DNA of 64,000 bases from Hydrogenophaga sp. 2FB. Lineage in GTDB: Bacteria > Pseudomonadota > Gammaproteobacteria > Burkholderiales > Burkholderiaceae_C. Below the pieces are notes generated by a model, which ran no database searches, was not told where the DNA came from, and saw nothing but the letters and a program-made list of their open reading frames with translations. The first letter of the stretch is position 1, and each line of letters starts with the position of its first letter. Made by a program: the position numbers and the translations under genes. Location of the stretch: contig NZ_SCML01000026.1 of NCBI RefSeq assembly GCF_005503365.1, positions 1 through 64,000 on the forward strand, given 5' to 3'. Below, one piece after another: positions 34,751 to 44,485 of this stretch.

Positions 34751-35920
34751 TCAGACGCTCGGATGGCCCATGGCCTGCTTCGCGATCCAGTGTTTGAGCG
34801 GGCCGATGCGGTCGAAGCCGGAGAGACCCCAGTTGCGCAAGGCTTGCACGCGTGTGTCGCCGTGCGAGAACAGGCCGAACAGGCCGTCGGTCACCCAGCC
34901 CATGGCGCCGACGTCGGCGGCGCGCGCGCGCTCGTAGCGGCGCAGCAGTTTCAGGTCGCCCAGGTCGCGCCAGTACTCGCGCGTTTGCAACACGCGCGCG
35001 AGTTCGGCCGCATCGGCCAGGCCGACGTTGAGGCCCTGTCCGGCGAGCGGGTGCATGGTGTGCGCCGCGTCGCCCGCCAGCGCCACCCCGCCTTGCGCCG
35101 TGCGCGTGATCCAGCGCTGCGCGCGGGAGAGTTCGAGAGGCCAGGCTTGAGGGGGGCTTTCCATGTGCATGTGGCCCAGGGCCTGCGCGCACCGTGTTTG
35201 CACGGCCTGGGTGAAGGTGGTCGGGTCGGCTTGCAGCCAGGCATCGGCCTGCTGTGCAGGGACAGACCACACCAGCGCCACGGAGTTCCCGAAGGCGCCG
35301 CCCAGCGGCAGCAGCGCCATCACCTCGCCGTTGGAGAACCACTGGCGGGCGATGCCGCCATGCGGTTGTTCGCAGTGCAGGCGGGCCGCCACGGCTTTGT
35401 GCGGGTAAGGCCGCACGTCGAAATCCAGCCCGAGCTCGTCGCGCGTGCGGCTGCGTTTGCCTTCGCACACCACGGTGAGCGCGGCGGCGGGGGCTTCGCT
35501 CATGCGCTCAATGCCGCTCTGAAAGCCGATCGCATCGTTCAGCCGCTGCTCCAGCGCGGGCACGTCGACGATCCAGGTGAGCGCGTCGGCGCCTTGTTCG
35601 TCGGCCGAGAACTGCAGCTCGCCGCCGTTGTCGCCCCAGACCTGCATGGCGCTGACCGCGGTGATCGGTGGTGTGCGGGGGTCTTGCGGGTCGACCTCGG
35701 GCCAGGCGCGCACCGTGCGCAACAGATCGCGGGAGGCGGCGTTGAGCGCGTAGGCACGCACGTCGGGCGTGTCTTGCGGGCCGCGCGGCGTGCCGACCAG
35801 GGCCACGCGCAGCCGGTCTTTGGCCAGCAGCAGGGCCAGGGTCTGGCCCACCACGCCAGCCCCGCGGATGGCGACGTCAAAACGCCGGCCGGAGCCGGAG
35901 CGGGGAGCGGGGAAGTTCAT
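34751..35920 (-). CDS. UbiH/UbiF/VisC-family FAD-dependent monooxygenase
   Basis: 389-aa flavoprotein hydroxylase. The FAD-binding GAGVVGQTLALLLA is near residues 20-33, and ALAGDAAHTMHPLAGQGLN near 298-316 is the second FAD motif with the family's GD and GQGLN features. Ubiquinone ring hydroxylation is the usual role, but which carbon it acts on (UbiF/H/I) cannot be read. The gene is 34 bp upstream of dsbC on the same strand. Confidence 0.9.
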   Translation of the reverse strand: MNFPAPRSGSGRRFDVAIRGAGVVGQTLALLLAKDRLRVALVGTPRGPQDTPDVRAYALNAASRDLLRTVRAWPEVDPQDPRTPPITAVSAMQVWGDNGGELQFSADEQGADALTWIVDVPALEQRLNDAIGFQSGIERMSEAPAAALTVVCEGKRSRTRDELGLDFDVRPYPHKAVAARLHCEQPHGGIARQWFSNGEVMALLPLGGAFGNSVALVWSVPAQQADAWLQADPTTFTQAVQTRCAQALGHMHMESPPQAWPLELSRAQRWITRTAQGGVALAGDAAHTMHPLAGQGLNVGLADAAELARVLQTREYWRDLGDLKLLRRYERARAADVGAMGWVTDGLFGLFSHGDTRVQALRNWGLSGFDRIGPLKHWIAKQAMGHPSV

Positions 35921-35999
35921 GCGGGGATTTTAGGAGCAGGGCACAATCCGGGCCTTCGCGGGGCGATACCCCGGCTCCCGTCACCGACTTAGCCCCTCC

Positions 36000-36902
36000 A
36001 TGAGCACAGACAGCCGCCCCACCGCCCCCTCCGACGTGCAGGCCACCATCGCCGAGCTCTGGGTGTACCCGATCAAGTCCTGTGCCGGCATTCGCCTGCG
36101 CGAGGCCGAGCTCACCGACACCGGCCTGCTGTACGACCGCGCCTGGATGGTGGTCGATGCGAAGGGCGATTTCGTGTCGCAACGCGAACTCCCGCGCATG
36201 GCGCTGGTCCAGACCGCGTTCAGGATGGGCCAGCTGGTGGTGCGCGCCCCCGGCATGCTGGCGCTGCACCTGGCGCTGGACGCCGCCGAAGGGCCCCTGA
36301 AGGTGCGCGTGTGGGACGACGAGGTGATGGCCTGCGACATGGGCGACGTGGCCGCGCAATGGTTCAGCGATTTCCTCGGACCCGATGCGCCCGCCGGCTT
36401 GAAGCGGTTGCGCCTGGCGCGCTTCGACCCCGAGGTGCGGCGTGTGAGCAGCCTGAAATGGACGGGCGGTCGCGAAGCGGTCACGCAGTTCGCCGACGGC
36501 TTCAGCCTGCTGGTGACCAGCACCGCGTCGCTGGCCGATCTGAACGCGCGGTTGAGCGCGGGCGGTCATTCGCCGGTGGTGATGGAGCGCTTCCGGCCCA
36601 ACCTCGTGCTCGATGGGGTGGAAGCGCACGACGAAGACCGCATCGGTGCGATGCACATCACCACGGACGACAGCGCGGTGGCCGTGATCGAACCGGTGAA
36701 GCCGTGCGCGCGCTGCCCCATTCCCAACATCGACCCCGCCACGGCGCTCTCCAGTCCCGAGGTGAACGACACCTTGCAGACCTACCGCCAGGACCCGCGC
36801 GTGAACGGTGGCATCACGTTCGGCATGAACGCCGTCGTGATCGAAGGCGATGGACAGATGCTGCGCGTGGGGCAGTCCGTCAGTGCCGACTGGTCGTTCT
36901 AG
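36000..36902 (+). CDS. MOSC-domain protein with beta-barrel N-terminus
   Basis: 300-aa protein. The MOSC N-terminal barrel opens with ELWVYPIKSCAGI (about 19-31), and the MOSC domain includes RFRPNLVLDG (about 199-208) and the cysteine in VKPCARCPIPN (about 238-248), which may bind molybdenum cofactor sulfur. The family includes YcbX and mARC-type N-hydroxylamine reductases. Its stop TAG shares a CTAG with the stop of the convergent AraC gene. A molybdenum hydroxylase is encoded next door. Confidence 0.92.
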   Translation: MSTDSRPTAPSDVQATIAELWVYPIKSCAGIRLREAELTDTGLLYDRAWMVVDAKGDFVSQRELPRMALVQTAFRMGQLVVRAPGMLALHLALDAAEGPLKVRVWDDEVMACDMGDVAAQWFSDFLGPDAPAGLKRLRLARFDPEVRRVSSLKWTGGREAVTQFADGFSLLVTSTASLADLNARLSAGGHSPVVMERFRPNLVLDGVEAHDEDRIGAMHITTDDSAVAVIEPVKPCARCPIPNIDPATALSSPEVNDTLQTYRQDPRVNGGITFGMNAVVIEGDGQMLRVGQSVSADWSF

Positions 36903-37813
36903 GTCGGCGACGCGAAGGTATTGCGGTACAGCACCGGCGTCATCGCGGTGTGCCGCTTGAACTGCCGCGTGAAGTGCGCCTGGTCGGCGAAGCCACACAC
37001 ATAGCCCACTTCGGCCGTGGGCATGGCGCCCGCGGTCAACAGCCGGGCCGCGCCGATGAGGCGCGCGGACGACAGCAACTGCGTGAAGCTCTGACCCTGT
37101 TGCGCCAGCCGGCGCTGCAGCGTGCGCGATGAGCACGCCGTTTCCCGCGCCAGGGTCTCCACCGTCCAACCACGCCCGGGGTCGGCGGCGAGTTGGGTTT
37201 GCAGTTGGGCGATCCAGCGGTCGGGGTCGGTGTGCGCGGTCTCGGTGGCCGCCCTGGTTGCCGGGGCTTGCCAACGCAGTTCCCAGGTCGACACATCGTC
37301 TGGCCACGCGCCATCGGTCCAGGTGCATCGGTCGCGGCGCCAACCGGGCACGCCAGCCGGCCGGGCCTGCAAACCCGGCGCCTTCTGCCGCTCACACAGC
37401 GCCACCAGAAACCCGAACACCAACAGGTCCTCGGCGGGTGTGGGCGCTTGTTCCGGGTCGAGCGACACGTGCTGGATGCGCAGCCACCCCGGTTCGGGTT
37501 GGGTCACGCGCACGCGGTGGCGCGAGTGCACGAAGCGCTCCAGGCGTTGCCAGCGTTGCAGCAGGTCGGCCGGGTCGCGCGCGAGCGAGAGGGCCAGCAG
37601 CAAGGGCTCGTCGTCCATGCCGTGTACCGCTTCGCCCAGGCGCACGATCACGTCCAGCCCATGGGCTTGCCACAAGCGCGCCAGCCAGGCGCGTTTGTCC
37701 GCCAGCGGCACGTGTGCCTGGCGCACCGGCGCGGGGCCGTCCACCGCCAGGCCCTGGCGCTGCAGGCCGGCGCGCACCAGGCGCAGCATGGCTTCGGAGG
37801 CGAAGTCGTTCAT
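36899..37813 (-). CDS. AraC-family transcriptional regulator
   Basis: 304-aa regulator with the N-terminal arabinose-binding-like domain of the OruR/ThnR type (about residues 10-185) and a C-terminal double helix-turn-helix: WTVETLARETACSSRTLQRR and VGYVCGFADQAHFTRQFKR (about 265-283). The ATG overlaps the stop of the molybdenum hydroxylase large subunit by 4 nt, so it is the last gene of that operon and probably regulates it. Confidence 0.9.
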   Translation of the reverse strand: MNDFASEAMLRLVRAGLQRQGLAVDGPAPVRQAHVPLADKRAWLARLWQAHGLDVIVRLGEAVHGMDDEPLLLALSLARDPADLLQRWQRLERFVHSRHRVRVTQPEPGWLRIQHVSLDPEQAPTPAEDLLVFGFLVALCERQKAPGLQARPAGVPGWRRDRCTWTDGAWPDDVSTWELRWQAPATRAATETAHTDPDRWIAQLQTQLAADPGRGWTVETLARETACSSRTLQRRLAQQGQSFTQLLSSARLIGAARLLTAGAMPTAEVGYVCGFADQAHFTRQFKRHTAMTPVLYRNTFASPT

Positions 37814-39876
37814 GTGATCGGCGGTTGGGCGAGCAGGGTGGGGTCGACGGGAAACCGCTGGATGCGCACACCGGTGGCGTCGCGCACGGCGTTGGCGATG
37901 GCCGCCGCCGTGGCCACGATGGCGGTCTCGCCGGCCCCGCCGGGCGCACCGCCTGCTTCCACCAGCACCACGTCCAGCGGCGGAATCTGGTGCAGCCATG
38001 GTATCGGCGCTTCGGCAAAACGGGTGGGGCCGATGCGCGCGTCGGCCGCGTCCAGCCGGTCGCTCAGCGCCATGCCCAGGCCCCACACCAGGTTGCCTTC
38101 GCACTGCGCGCGCACCTGGTCGGGGTTGATCACGGTGCCGCAGTCGTGCGCGCAGACCAGGCGTGTTACGCGCAACCCCCCCTTGGCGTTGACCTCCACC
38201 TCGGCCACGACGGCGGCGTAGCTCACCTGTTTGTAGATGCCGCAAGCCACGCCGCGCCCGCGCCGCAAGGACGGTGTGGCGACGGGCAGCGCACCGGCGT
38301 GGTCCACGGCCGCGCGCAGCACGCGGGCCAGGCGTGGGTCTTCGGCGTGTTGCAGGCGAAACGCCACCGGGTCCGCGCCCGCGCGGCGCGCGCATTCGTC
38401 GATGGCCGATTCCATCGCCAGGCCGTTGGGACCCGCGCCCAGCCCGCGCCAGGGGCCGGTGAACACGGGCAGGCGGTTCAGTGCGAATTCGGCGCGCTTG
38501 TGCGTGCAGCGGTAGGGCAACAACGCGCCGCGCGCCACGCCGGCGTCGGTCACGAAGTCGGTGAGGCGCTGCATCCAGACCGGCAGCCCCGCGTTGGTGA
38601 ACAGGATGTGGCTGCTCGCGAACACATGCCACCACTGGTCGAGCCGGCCATCGCGCAGGCGCACGCGGATGCGGTGGCTCGAGGGCGGGCGGTGGAAGCC
38701 CTGGCGGAATTCCTGCGCGCGCGTCCACTGCAGCTTCACCGGTTGCTGCACGGCTTGCGCCAGCACGGCGGCTTCGAGTTCGACGGTGCAGATCGTCTTG
38801 CCGCCGAACGCACCGCCCACGCGGCTGCCGTGCACCCGCACGCGGTCTTCGTCGAGCCCGAGGCGTTTGCAGACCACGTCGCGCTGGTAGTACACGTCCT
38901 GCGACCCCACCCACAGGTCCAGCCGGCCTTCGGCATCGAACGCCGCCACCGCCGCGCGCGGCTGGATCGGCGCGTGCGCCGCCAGCGGGATGTCGATGCG
39001 CAGGTCCACATCCCAATCGCCGTTTCGGTCGATGGTGTCGTCGTGCACCGTGTAGCGGAACCCGTCACCGGCGAGGTGGCGGTCCACATCCACCGCGCGG
39101 TCGATGTCCGTCTGGTCGAACCCGCCTTGCCACACCCAGCGCGCATCCAGCGCCGCCTCGATCCGTTCCAGCGCGCCCGGCGTGCGCGCGACGATGCCGA
39201 TGCCTTCGCTCTCGCCCTGCTGAAGACGCTCGTCGCGCACCACCGCCACCCAGCCCGGCACCTGCCGCGCGGCGGCTTCGTTCAACGAGGACAGGCGCGA
39301 ATGCAACTCGGGCGACACCGGCGCGCGCAGCACGCGGCCGAACAGCATGCCGGGCTGGCGCACGTCGGCCACGTAGACCGGCGCACCGGTGACGATGGCA
39401 TGCCCTTGCTCCAGCGGCGCCGGCCGCCCCACATGGCGGGCGCCGGACTGGAAGGCGCGCAGCTCGGCCAGTGGCCGGGGCGTGGCCACGCGCTCGCCGT
39501 CGGTGTGGCCTGCGGCGAGTGCATCGCGCAAGGTGGCGCAGGCCTGGGCCAGCGGCACGGCGAAGTCCTTCACCGATTCGCTGCCCACGGTGGCGCGCAC
39601 CCGCGCCATCTCGCCGGTGTGTGGCAGGCGCAGCGTGAGTTGCCGCCATTCGATGCCCAGCTCGTCGCACGCCACCTGCTTGAGTGCGGTGCCGATGTTC
39701 TGGCCCATTTCCACGCGCGGCAGCAGCAGCTCGTAGTGGCCATTGCGGTGGCGGATCCAGCCCAGCGCGTCCTCGTATTGCGCGACAGGCCGCTTGGGAA
39801 TCACCGGCAGCGAACAGCCGGCGAGGACGGCCACGCTGAGCACGCCACCGGCCTGGAGGAATCCGCGCCGCTTCAC
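37810..39876 (-). CDS. Molybdopterin-binding aldehyde/isoquinoline oxidoreductase large subunit (IorB-like), GTG start
   Basis: 688-aa xanthine-oxidase-family catalytic subunit. The start GTG at 39876 (overlapping the previous stop) leads into [10 protein letters not shown], a twin-arginine-type motif, then a lipobox LAGC near residue 21. This suggests Tat export and lipid anchoring. Molybdopterin segments include [28 protein letters not shown] and [11 protein letters not shown], the last with the catalytic glutamate. It is somewhat short for the IorB family. The substrate (aldehyde or N-heterocycle) is unknown. Confidence 0.9.
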   Translation of the reverse strand: MKRRGFLQAGGVLSVAVLAGCSLPVIPKRPVAQYEDALGWIRHRNGHYELLLPRVEMGQNIGTALKQVACDELGIEWRQLTLRLPHTGEMARVRATVGSESVKDFAVPLAQACATLRDALAAGHTDGERVATPRPLAELRAFQSGARHVGRPAPLEQGHAIVTGAPVYVADVRQPGMLFGRVLRAPVSPELHSRLSSLNEAAARQVPGWVAVVRDERLQQGESEGIGIVARTPGALERIEAALDARWVWQGGFDQTDIDRAVDVDRHLAGDGFRYTVHDDTIDRNGDWDVDLRIDIPLAAHAPIQPRAAVAAFDAEGRLDLWVGSQDVYYQRDVVCKRLGLDEDRVRVHGSRVGGAFGGKTICTVELEAAVLAQAVQQPVKLQWTRAQEFRQGFHRPPSSHRIRVRLRDGRLDQWWHVFASSHILFTNAGLPVWMQRLTDFVTDAGVARGALLPYRCTHKRAEFALNRLPVFTGPWRGLGAGPNGLAMESAIDECARRAGADPVAFRLQHAEDPRLARVLRAAVDHAGALPVATPSLRRGRGVACGIYKQVSYAAVVAEVEVNAKGGLRVTRLVCAHDCGTVINPDQVRAQCEGNLVWGLGMALSDRLDAADARIGPTRFAEAPIPWLHQIPPLDVVLVEAGGAPGGAGETAIVATAAAIANAVRDATGVRIQRFPVDPTLLAQPPIT

Positions 39877-40343
39877 GACGGCCGCCCCTGCAACACCACC
39901 GCGCGTTGCACGCCGGCACGGATGCGCTGCTGCGTGCCGCAGCGGCAGAGGTTGCCCGACAGCGCTTCGTCGACGCGCGCCGGGCTGGGCGCGGGGTCCT
40001 GCCGCAGCAGGGCCACGGTGGCCATGATCTGGCCCGCCTGGCAGTAGCCGCACTGCGGCACGCGCTCGTCCAGCCAGGCCTGCTGCACGGGGTGCAGCCT
40101 GCCCTTGGCGTCGGCCAGGCCCTCGATGGTTTCCACCGATTGGTCCTGCACCGCGCCCACCGGCAACAGGCAACTGCGCTGCGCCTGGCCGTTCAGCAGC
40201 ACGGTGCAGGCGCCGCACTGGCCGGCGCCGCAGCCGAACTTGGTTCCGACGAGGCCGAGGTGCTCGCGCAGCACGGCGAGCAGGGTTTCGTTGTGCCATT
40301 CGGGTGGAATGGGGACGCGCTGGCGGTTCACGAGGAGGTGCAT
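39873..40343 (-). CDS. (2Fe-2S)-binding small subunit of the molybdenum hydroxylase (IorA-like)
   Basis: 156-aa iron-sulfur subunit. Plant-type cluster [15 protein letters not shown] (about 44-58) with a further cysteine in RSCLLP; second cluster CGYCQAGQ and CRCGTQQRI (about 103-145). ATG 40343 was chosen because MHLLVNRQ starts the usual beta-grasp and AGGAGG precedes it. It passes electrons from the molybdenum site to an external acceptor. It is the first gene of the operon with the large subunit and araC gene. Confidence 0.94.
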   Translation of the reverse strand: MHLLVNRQRVPIPPEWHNETLLAVLREHLGLVGTKFGCGAGQCGACTVLLNGQAQRSCLLPVGAVQDQSVETIEGLADAKGRLHPVQQAWLDERVPQCGYCQAGQIMATVALLRQDPAPSPARVDEALSGNLCRCGTQQRIRAGVQRAVVLQGRPS

Positions 40344-40481
40344 GGCGGTGCTCCGATCGGTTGACGATGGCGCACTGTCGCCGTGGCTGGCGCGCAGGTC
40401 TTGAAGATTCGCGCCACGCGCGGGAGGGCCGCGAGACCCGGGCACAAACACGGATAGGATGCTGCGCGGCCGTGAGCGATC

Positions 40482-40498
40482 GGCGGACCGAGTCCGCC
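40482..40498 (+). promoter_or_regulatory. Hairpin just upstream of the TauE-type gene
   Basis: GGCGGAC-CGA-GTCCGCC is a perfect 7-bp stem followed by ACTTTTG, 15 nt before the ATG at 40514. It resembles a short intrinsic terminator or a translation-blocking hairpin. No Shine-Dalgarno is visible before that ATG. Role is unknown. Confidence 0.5.
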
Positions 40499-40513
40499 AC
40501 TTTTGAGACACCT

Positions 40514-41242
40514 ATGGATTTCACGCTGGTACTTCTGCTCGGGCTGGTGGCCGGCACCGTCGGTGGCGTGGTCGGCTTTGGCACGTCCATCATGCTGATG
40601 CCCGCGCTCGTGCTGGTGTTCGGCCCGCGCGAGGCCGTGCCCATCATGGCGGTGGCGTCCATGATGGCGAATGCCTCGCGTGTGCTCGCCTGGTGGCGCG
40701 AGGTGGACTGGCGCGCGGTGGGCGTCTACAGCGCCACCGGCATGCCGGCCGCGGCGCTCGGCGCGGCGACGCTGCTGGTCTTGCCGGGCCGCACCGTGGA
40801 AGCGGTGATCGGCGGTTTCTTCGTCGCCATGATTCCGCTGCGCCGGTGGATGGCCCGCCACGCCCTGAGGCTGCGGCTCTGGCACCTGGCGCTGGTGGGT
40901 GCGGCCATTGGCTTCCTGACCGGCATCGTTGTCAGCACCGGCCCCATCAACGCGCCGTTTTTTCTCGCCTATGGCCTGGTCAAAGGCGCTTACCTCGGGA
41001 CCGAGGCGATGGGCTCACTGGCCGTCTATGCCGCCAAAACGTGGATGTTTGGCAGCCTGGGAGCGCTGCCCTGGGCGTCCGTGGTCAAGGGCTTGATCAT
41101 CGGGACGTCGTTGATGGCCGGCGCGTTCATCGCGAAGCGCCACGTGCGCCGACTGGATCCCGAGCGGTTCAGGCTGCTCATGGATGGCCTGTTGCTGGTG
41201 GCGGGCGGCACCATGATCTGGGCCGCCGTGACCGGCCATTAG
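40514..41242 (+). CDS. TauE/SafE-family permease
   Basis: 242-aa membrane protein with about seven to eight helices. The first opens with LLLGLVAGTVGGVVGFGTSI, the family's glycine-rich repeat motif; a second copy-like region, GAAIGFLTGIVVSTGPINAP, lies in the middle. Members export sulfite, sulfoacetate or related organosulfur anions. The stop overlaps the convergent LysR stop. No sulfur-metabolism genes are adjacent, so the substrate is open. Confidence 0.88.
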   Translation: MDFTLVLLLGLVAGTVGGVVGFGTSIMLMPALVLVFGPREAVPIMAVASMMANASRVLAWWREVDWRAVGVYSATGMPAAALGAATLLVLPGRTVEAVIGGFFVAMIPLRRWMARHALRLRLWHLALVGAAIGFLTGIVVSTGPINAPFFLAYGLVKGAYLGTEAMGSLAVYAAKTWMFGSLGALPWASVVKGLIIGTSLMAGAFIAKRHVRRLDPERFRLLMDGLLLVAGGTMIWAAVTGH

Positions 41243-42147
41243 GCGACCACCGTCTGCTGCTCGGCGCGTGCGCCCGCCGCATGCAGCCACGCGAGAAATT
41301 CGCGCAGATGCTTGGGTTTGTCGGAGTCCCGCGGCACCAGCACAAAGTAGGCGCTGCCCTGCACCTGCCATTGAGGGAAGGGCGTGACCAGCCGACCAAG
41401 TTCCACGTCGGTCGCCAGCGTCGGGAAGGTGCCGATACCGAACCCCATGCCGTCGACCACGGCCTGCAGCGTCACGAAGAAGTGGTCGAAGCGCAGGATC
41501 TGCATCGGGCGCAAATCCGCGCAGCCGGCCGCGCTGAGCCAGTTTTCCCAGTCGCCCGGTCGCGATTCGGTGGAGAGCAGCACGGCCTTCTCCAACTGCC
41601 GCGGCGCCTTCAAGGCGCGGCCCTTGAGCAACTGCGCGCTGGCGATGACGGTGGTGCTCTCGGTGAACAGCGGCGCCACCTCGAACTGCGTCTGGTCGCC
41701 CGGCGCGCGGCGAATCGCCACATCGAAGCTGCCCTTGAGCACGGGATCGTTGCTGAACGCGGTGGAAATGCGCACCTCCGTCGCCGGGTGGCGCGCGCGA
41801 AATTCCGCCAGCTGCGGTATCAGCCAGCGCATCGCCAGCGTGGCGGGCGCGTTGATGCGGATGACTTTGCTGGCGGCGTTCTTGCCGTAGCGCCGTGAGG
41901 CGTCGCTGATGTGGTCGAACGCCGCGCTGATCTCGCGTGCGAAGGCTTTGGCGTGCCCGGTCGCCACCATGCGTTGCCCCTCCTTGCGGAACAGGGGTTG
42001 TCCCAGCGACTGCTCCAGCAGCTGGATCTGACGGCTCACGGCGCCATGGGTCAGGTTCAGTTCCTTCGCGGCCTCGGTGTAGCTGCCGGCGCGTGCCGTC
42101 ACTTCGAAGATGCGCAAGGCGTTCAGGGGCGGGAGCTGGTGGGGCAT
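41239..42147 (-). CDS. LysR-family transcriptional regulator (probable regulator of phosphonoacetate genes)
   Basis: 302-aa LysR-type regulator of the GcvA-like subgroup. N-terminal helix-turn-helix: ALRIFEVTARAGSYTEAAKE and HGAVSRQIQLLEQSLGQPLF (about 9-57). The effector domain is full length. It is divergent from phnA with an 81-bp gap containing two A/T-rich repeats 21 bp apart. Phosphonoacetate hydrolase genes in other bacteria are also controlled by a divergent LysR protein (PhnR), which supports the assignment by context. Confidence 0.9.
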   Translation of the reverse strand: MPHQLPPLNALRIFEVTARAGSYTEAAKELNLTHGAVSRQIQLLEQSLGQPLFRKEGQRMVATGHAKAFAREISAAFDHISDASRRYGKNAASKVIRINAPATLAMRWLIPQLAEFRARHPATEVRISTAFSNDPVLKGSFDVAIRRAPGDQTQFEVAPLFTESTTVIASAQLLKGRALKAPRQLEKAVLLSTESRPGDWENWLSAAGCADLRPMQILRFDHFFVTLQAVVDGMGFGIGTFPTLATDVELGRLVTPFPQWQVQGSAYFVLVPRDSDKPKHLREFLAWLHAAGARAEQQTVVA

Positions 42148-42176
42148 GGTGATGAGTGAGTTTTTATCACGCGAGG

Positions 42177-42213
42177 TCGATTATTTGTCGATGGTGTCAG
42201 ATTATTTATCTGA
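42177..42213. promoter_or_regulatory. LysR operator candidate in the phnA promoter region
   Basis: GATTATTT occurs at 42179-42186 and 42200-42207, exactly 21 bp apart. The second copy lies in the dyad TCAGAT-TATTT-ATCTGA (42197-42213). Two similar boxes two helical turns apart is the usual layout of LysR recognition and activation sites. Inference from position and shape. Confidence 0.55.
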
Positions 42214-43452
<1,239 letters not shown>

Positions 43453-43500
43453 GCACTGGCAACCGTTTCGATTCACATTTCAATAAAGGAGACAGTCCCC

Positions 43501-44466
43501 ATGAAGAGCTGGAAGCTAAGAGGTGTTTTGGTGTGCGTTGGGCTCTTGGCAGCGGGATCCGCCGCCGCGCAGCCGTACCCGGCCAAACCGGTCCGGATCG
43601 TCGTAGGGTTCGCCGCCGGCGGGTCGACCGACAAGCTCGCCCGCGTGCTCGCCATGCGCATGACCGACATCCTGGGCCAGTCGGTGATCGTGGACAACCG
43701 GCCCGGCGCCGCCGGCAACCTGGCCGCGGAGCTTGTGGCGACTTCGCCTGCGGATGGATACACCGTCTTCATGGCGACACTCAGCAGCCAGGCGATCAAT
43801 CCGCACTTGTACAAGCTCAAGTTCGACCCGATCAAGTCGTTCGAGCCGATCGCACTGGTGGCCAAATACCCGTTGCTGCTCGTCGTACCGCCGCAGTTGC
43901 GCATCAACTCGGTGCCCGAACTCATCGCCCATGCAAAGGCCAATCCGGGGACGTTTTACGCTTCGTCGGGCAATGGCTCGCCGGCGCATCTGGCTGGGGA
44001 AATCTTCAAGGGCACTGCCGGTGTGGACGTCCAGCACATCCCTTACAAAGGGGGTGGCCCGGCCATGCTGGCGTTGATGGCCAACGAGGCGCAGTTCGGC
44101 TTCGAAACCATTCCAAGCGCCATCGGTTACGCCCGCGGCGGCAAGCTCAAAGGCCTGGCCGTGACGTCCGACCGGCGTTCCACCGCGTCACCCGACCTGC
44201 CGACGATGCAGGAAGCCGGCCTGAAGGACTTTTCGGTGACGTCATGGGCGGGTCTTCTCGCGCCCGCCGGCACACCGAAATCGGTGATCGATCGTCTCAC
44301 GCAGGCGACGCAAGCCGCCATCGGCAGCCCGGCCGTTGCCACCGCGCTGGCCAGCGATGGCGCGGAGCCCGGCAGCGGTGGCGGCGCCGATTTCAAGCGC
44401 TTCATGAACGACGAGCTCCAGACCTGGGGCAAGGTGGTGCGCGCGTCGGGAGCGAAGGTCGACTGA
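43501..44466 (+). CDS. Bug/TctC-family periplasmic solute receptor
   Basis: 321-aa receptor. The signal peptide LRGVLVCVGLLAAGSAAAQ ends near residue 22; the mature part starts YPAKPVRIVVGFAAGG, with NRPGAAGN and DGYTVFM. It lies 48 bp after phnA behind AAAGGAGAC, so it is probably co-expressed and may bind phosphonoacetate or a related carboxylate. No TctAB partner is nearby. Confidence 0.92.
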   Translation: MKSWKLRGVLVCVGLLAAGSAAAQPYPAKPVRIVVGFAAGGSTDKLARVLAMRMTDILGQSVIVDNRPGAAGNLAAELVATSPADGYTVFMATLSSQAINPHLYKLKFDPIKSFEPIALVAKYPLLLVVPPQLRINSVPELIAHAKANPGTFYASSGNGSPAHLAGEIFKGTAGVDVQHIPYKGGGPAMLALMANEAQFGFETIPSAIGYARGGKLKGLAVTSDRRSTASPDLPTMQEAGLKDFSVTSWAGLLAPAGTPKSVIDRLTQATQAAIGSPAVATALASDGAEPGSGGGADFKRFMNDELQTWGKVVRASGAKVD

Positions 44467-44485
44467 GTTTGCGATCGCTGCCACC

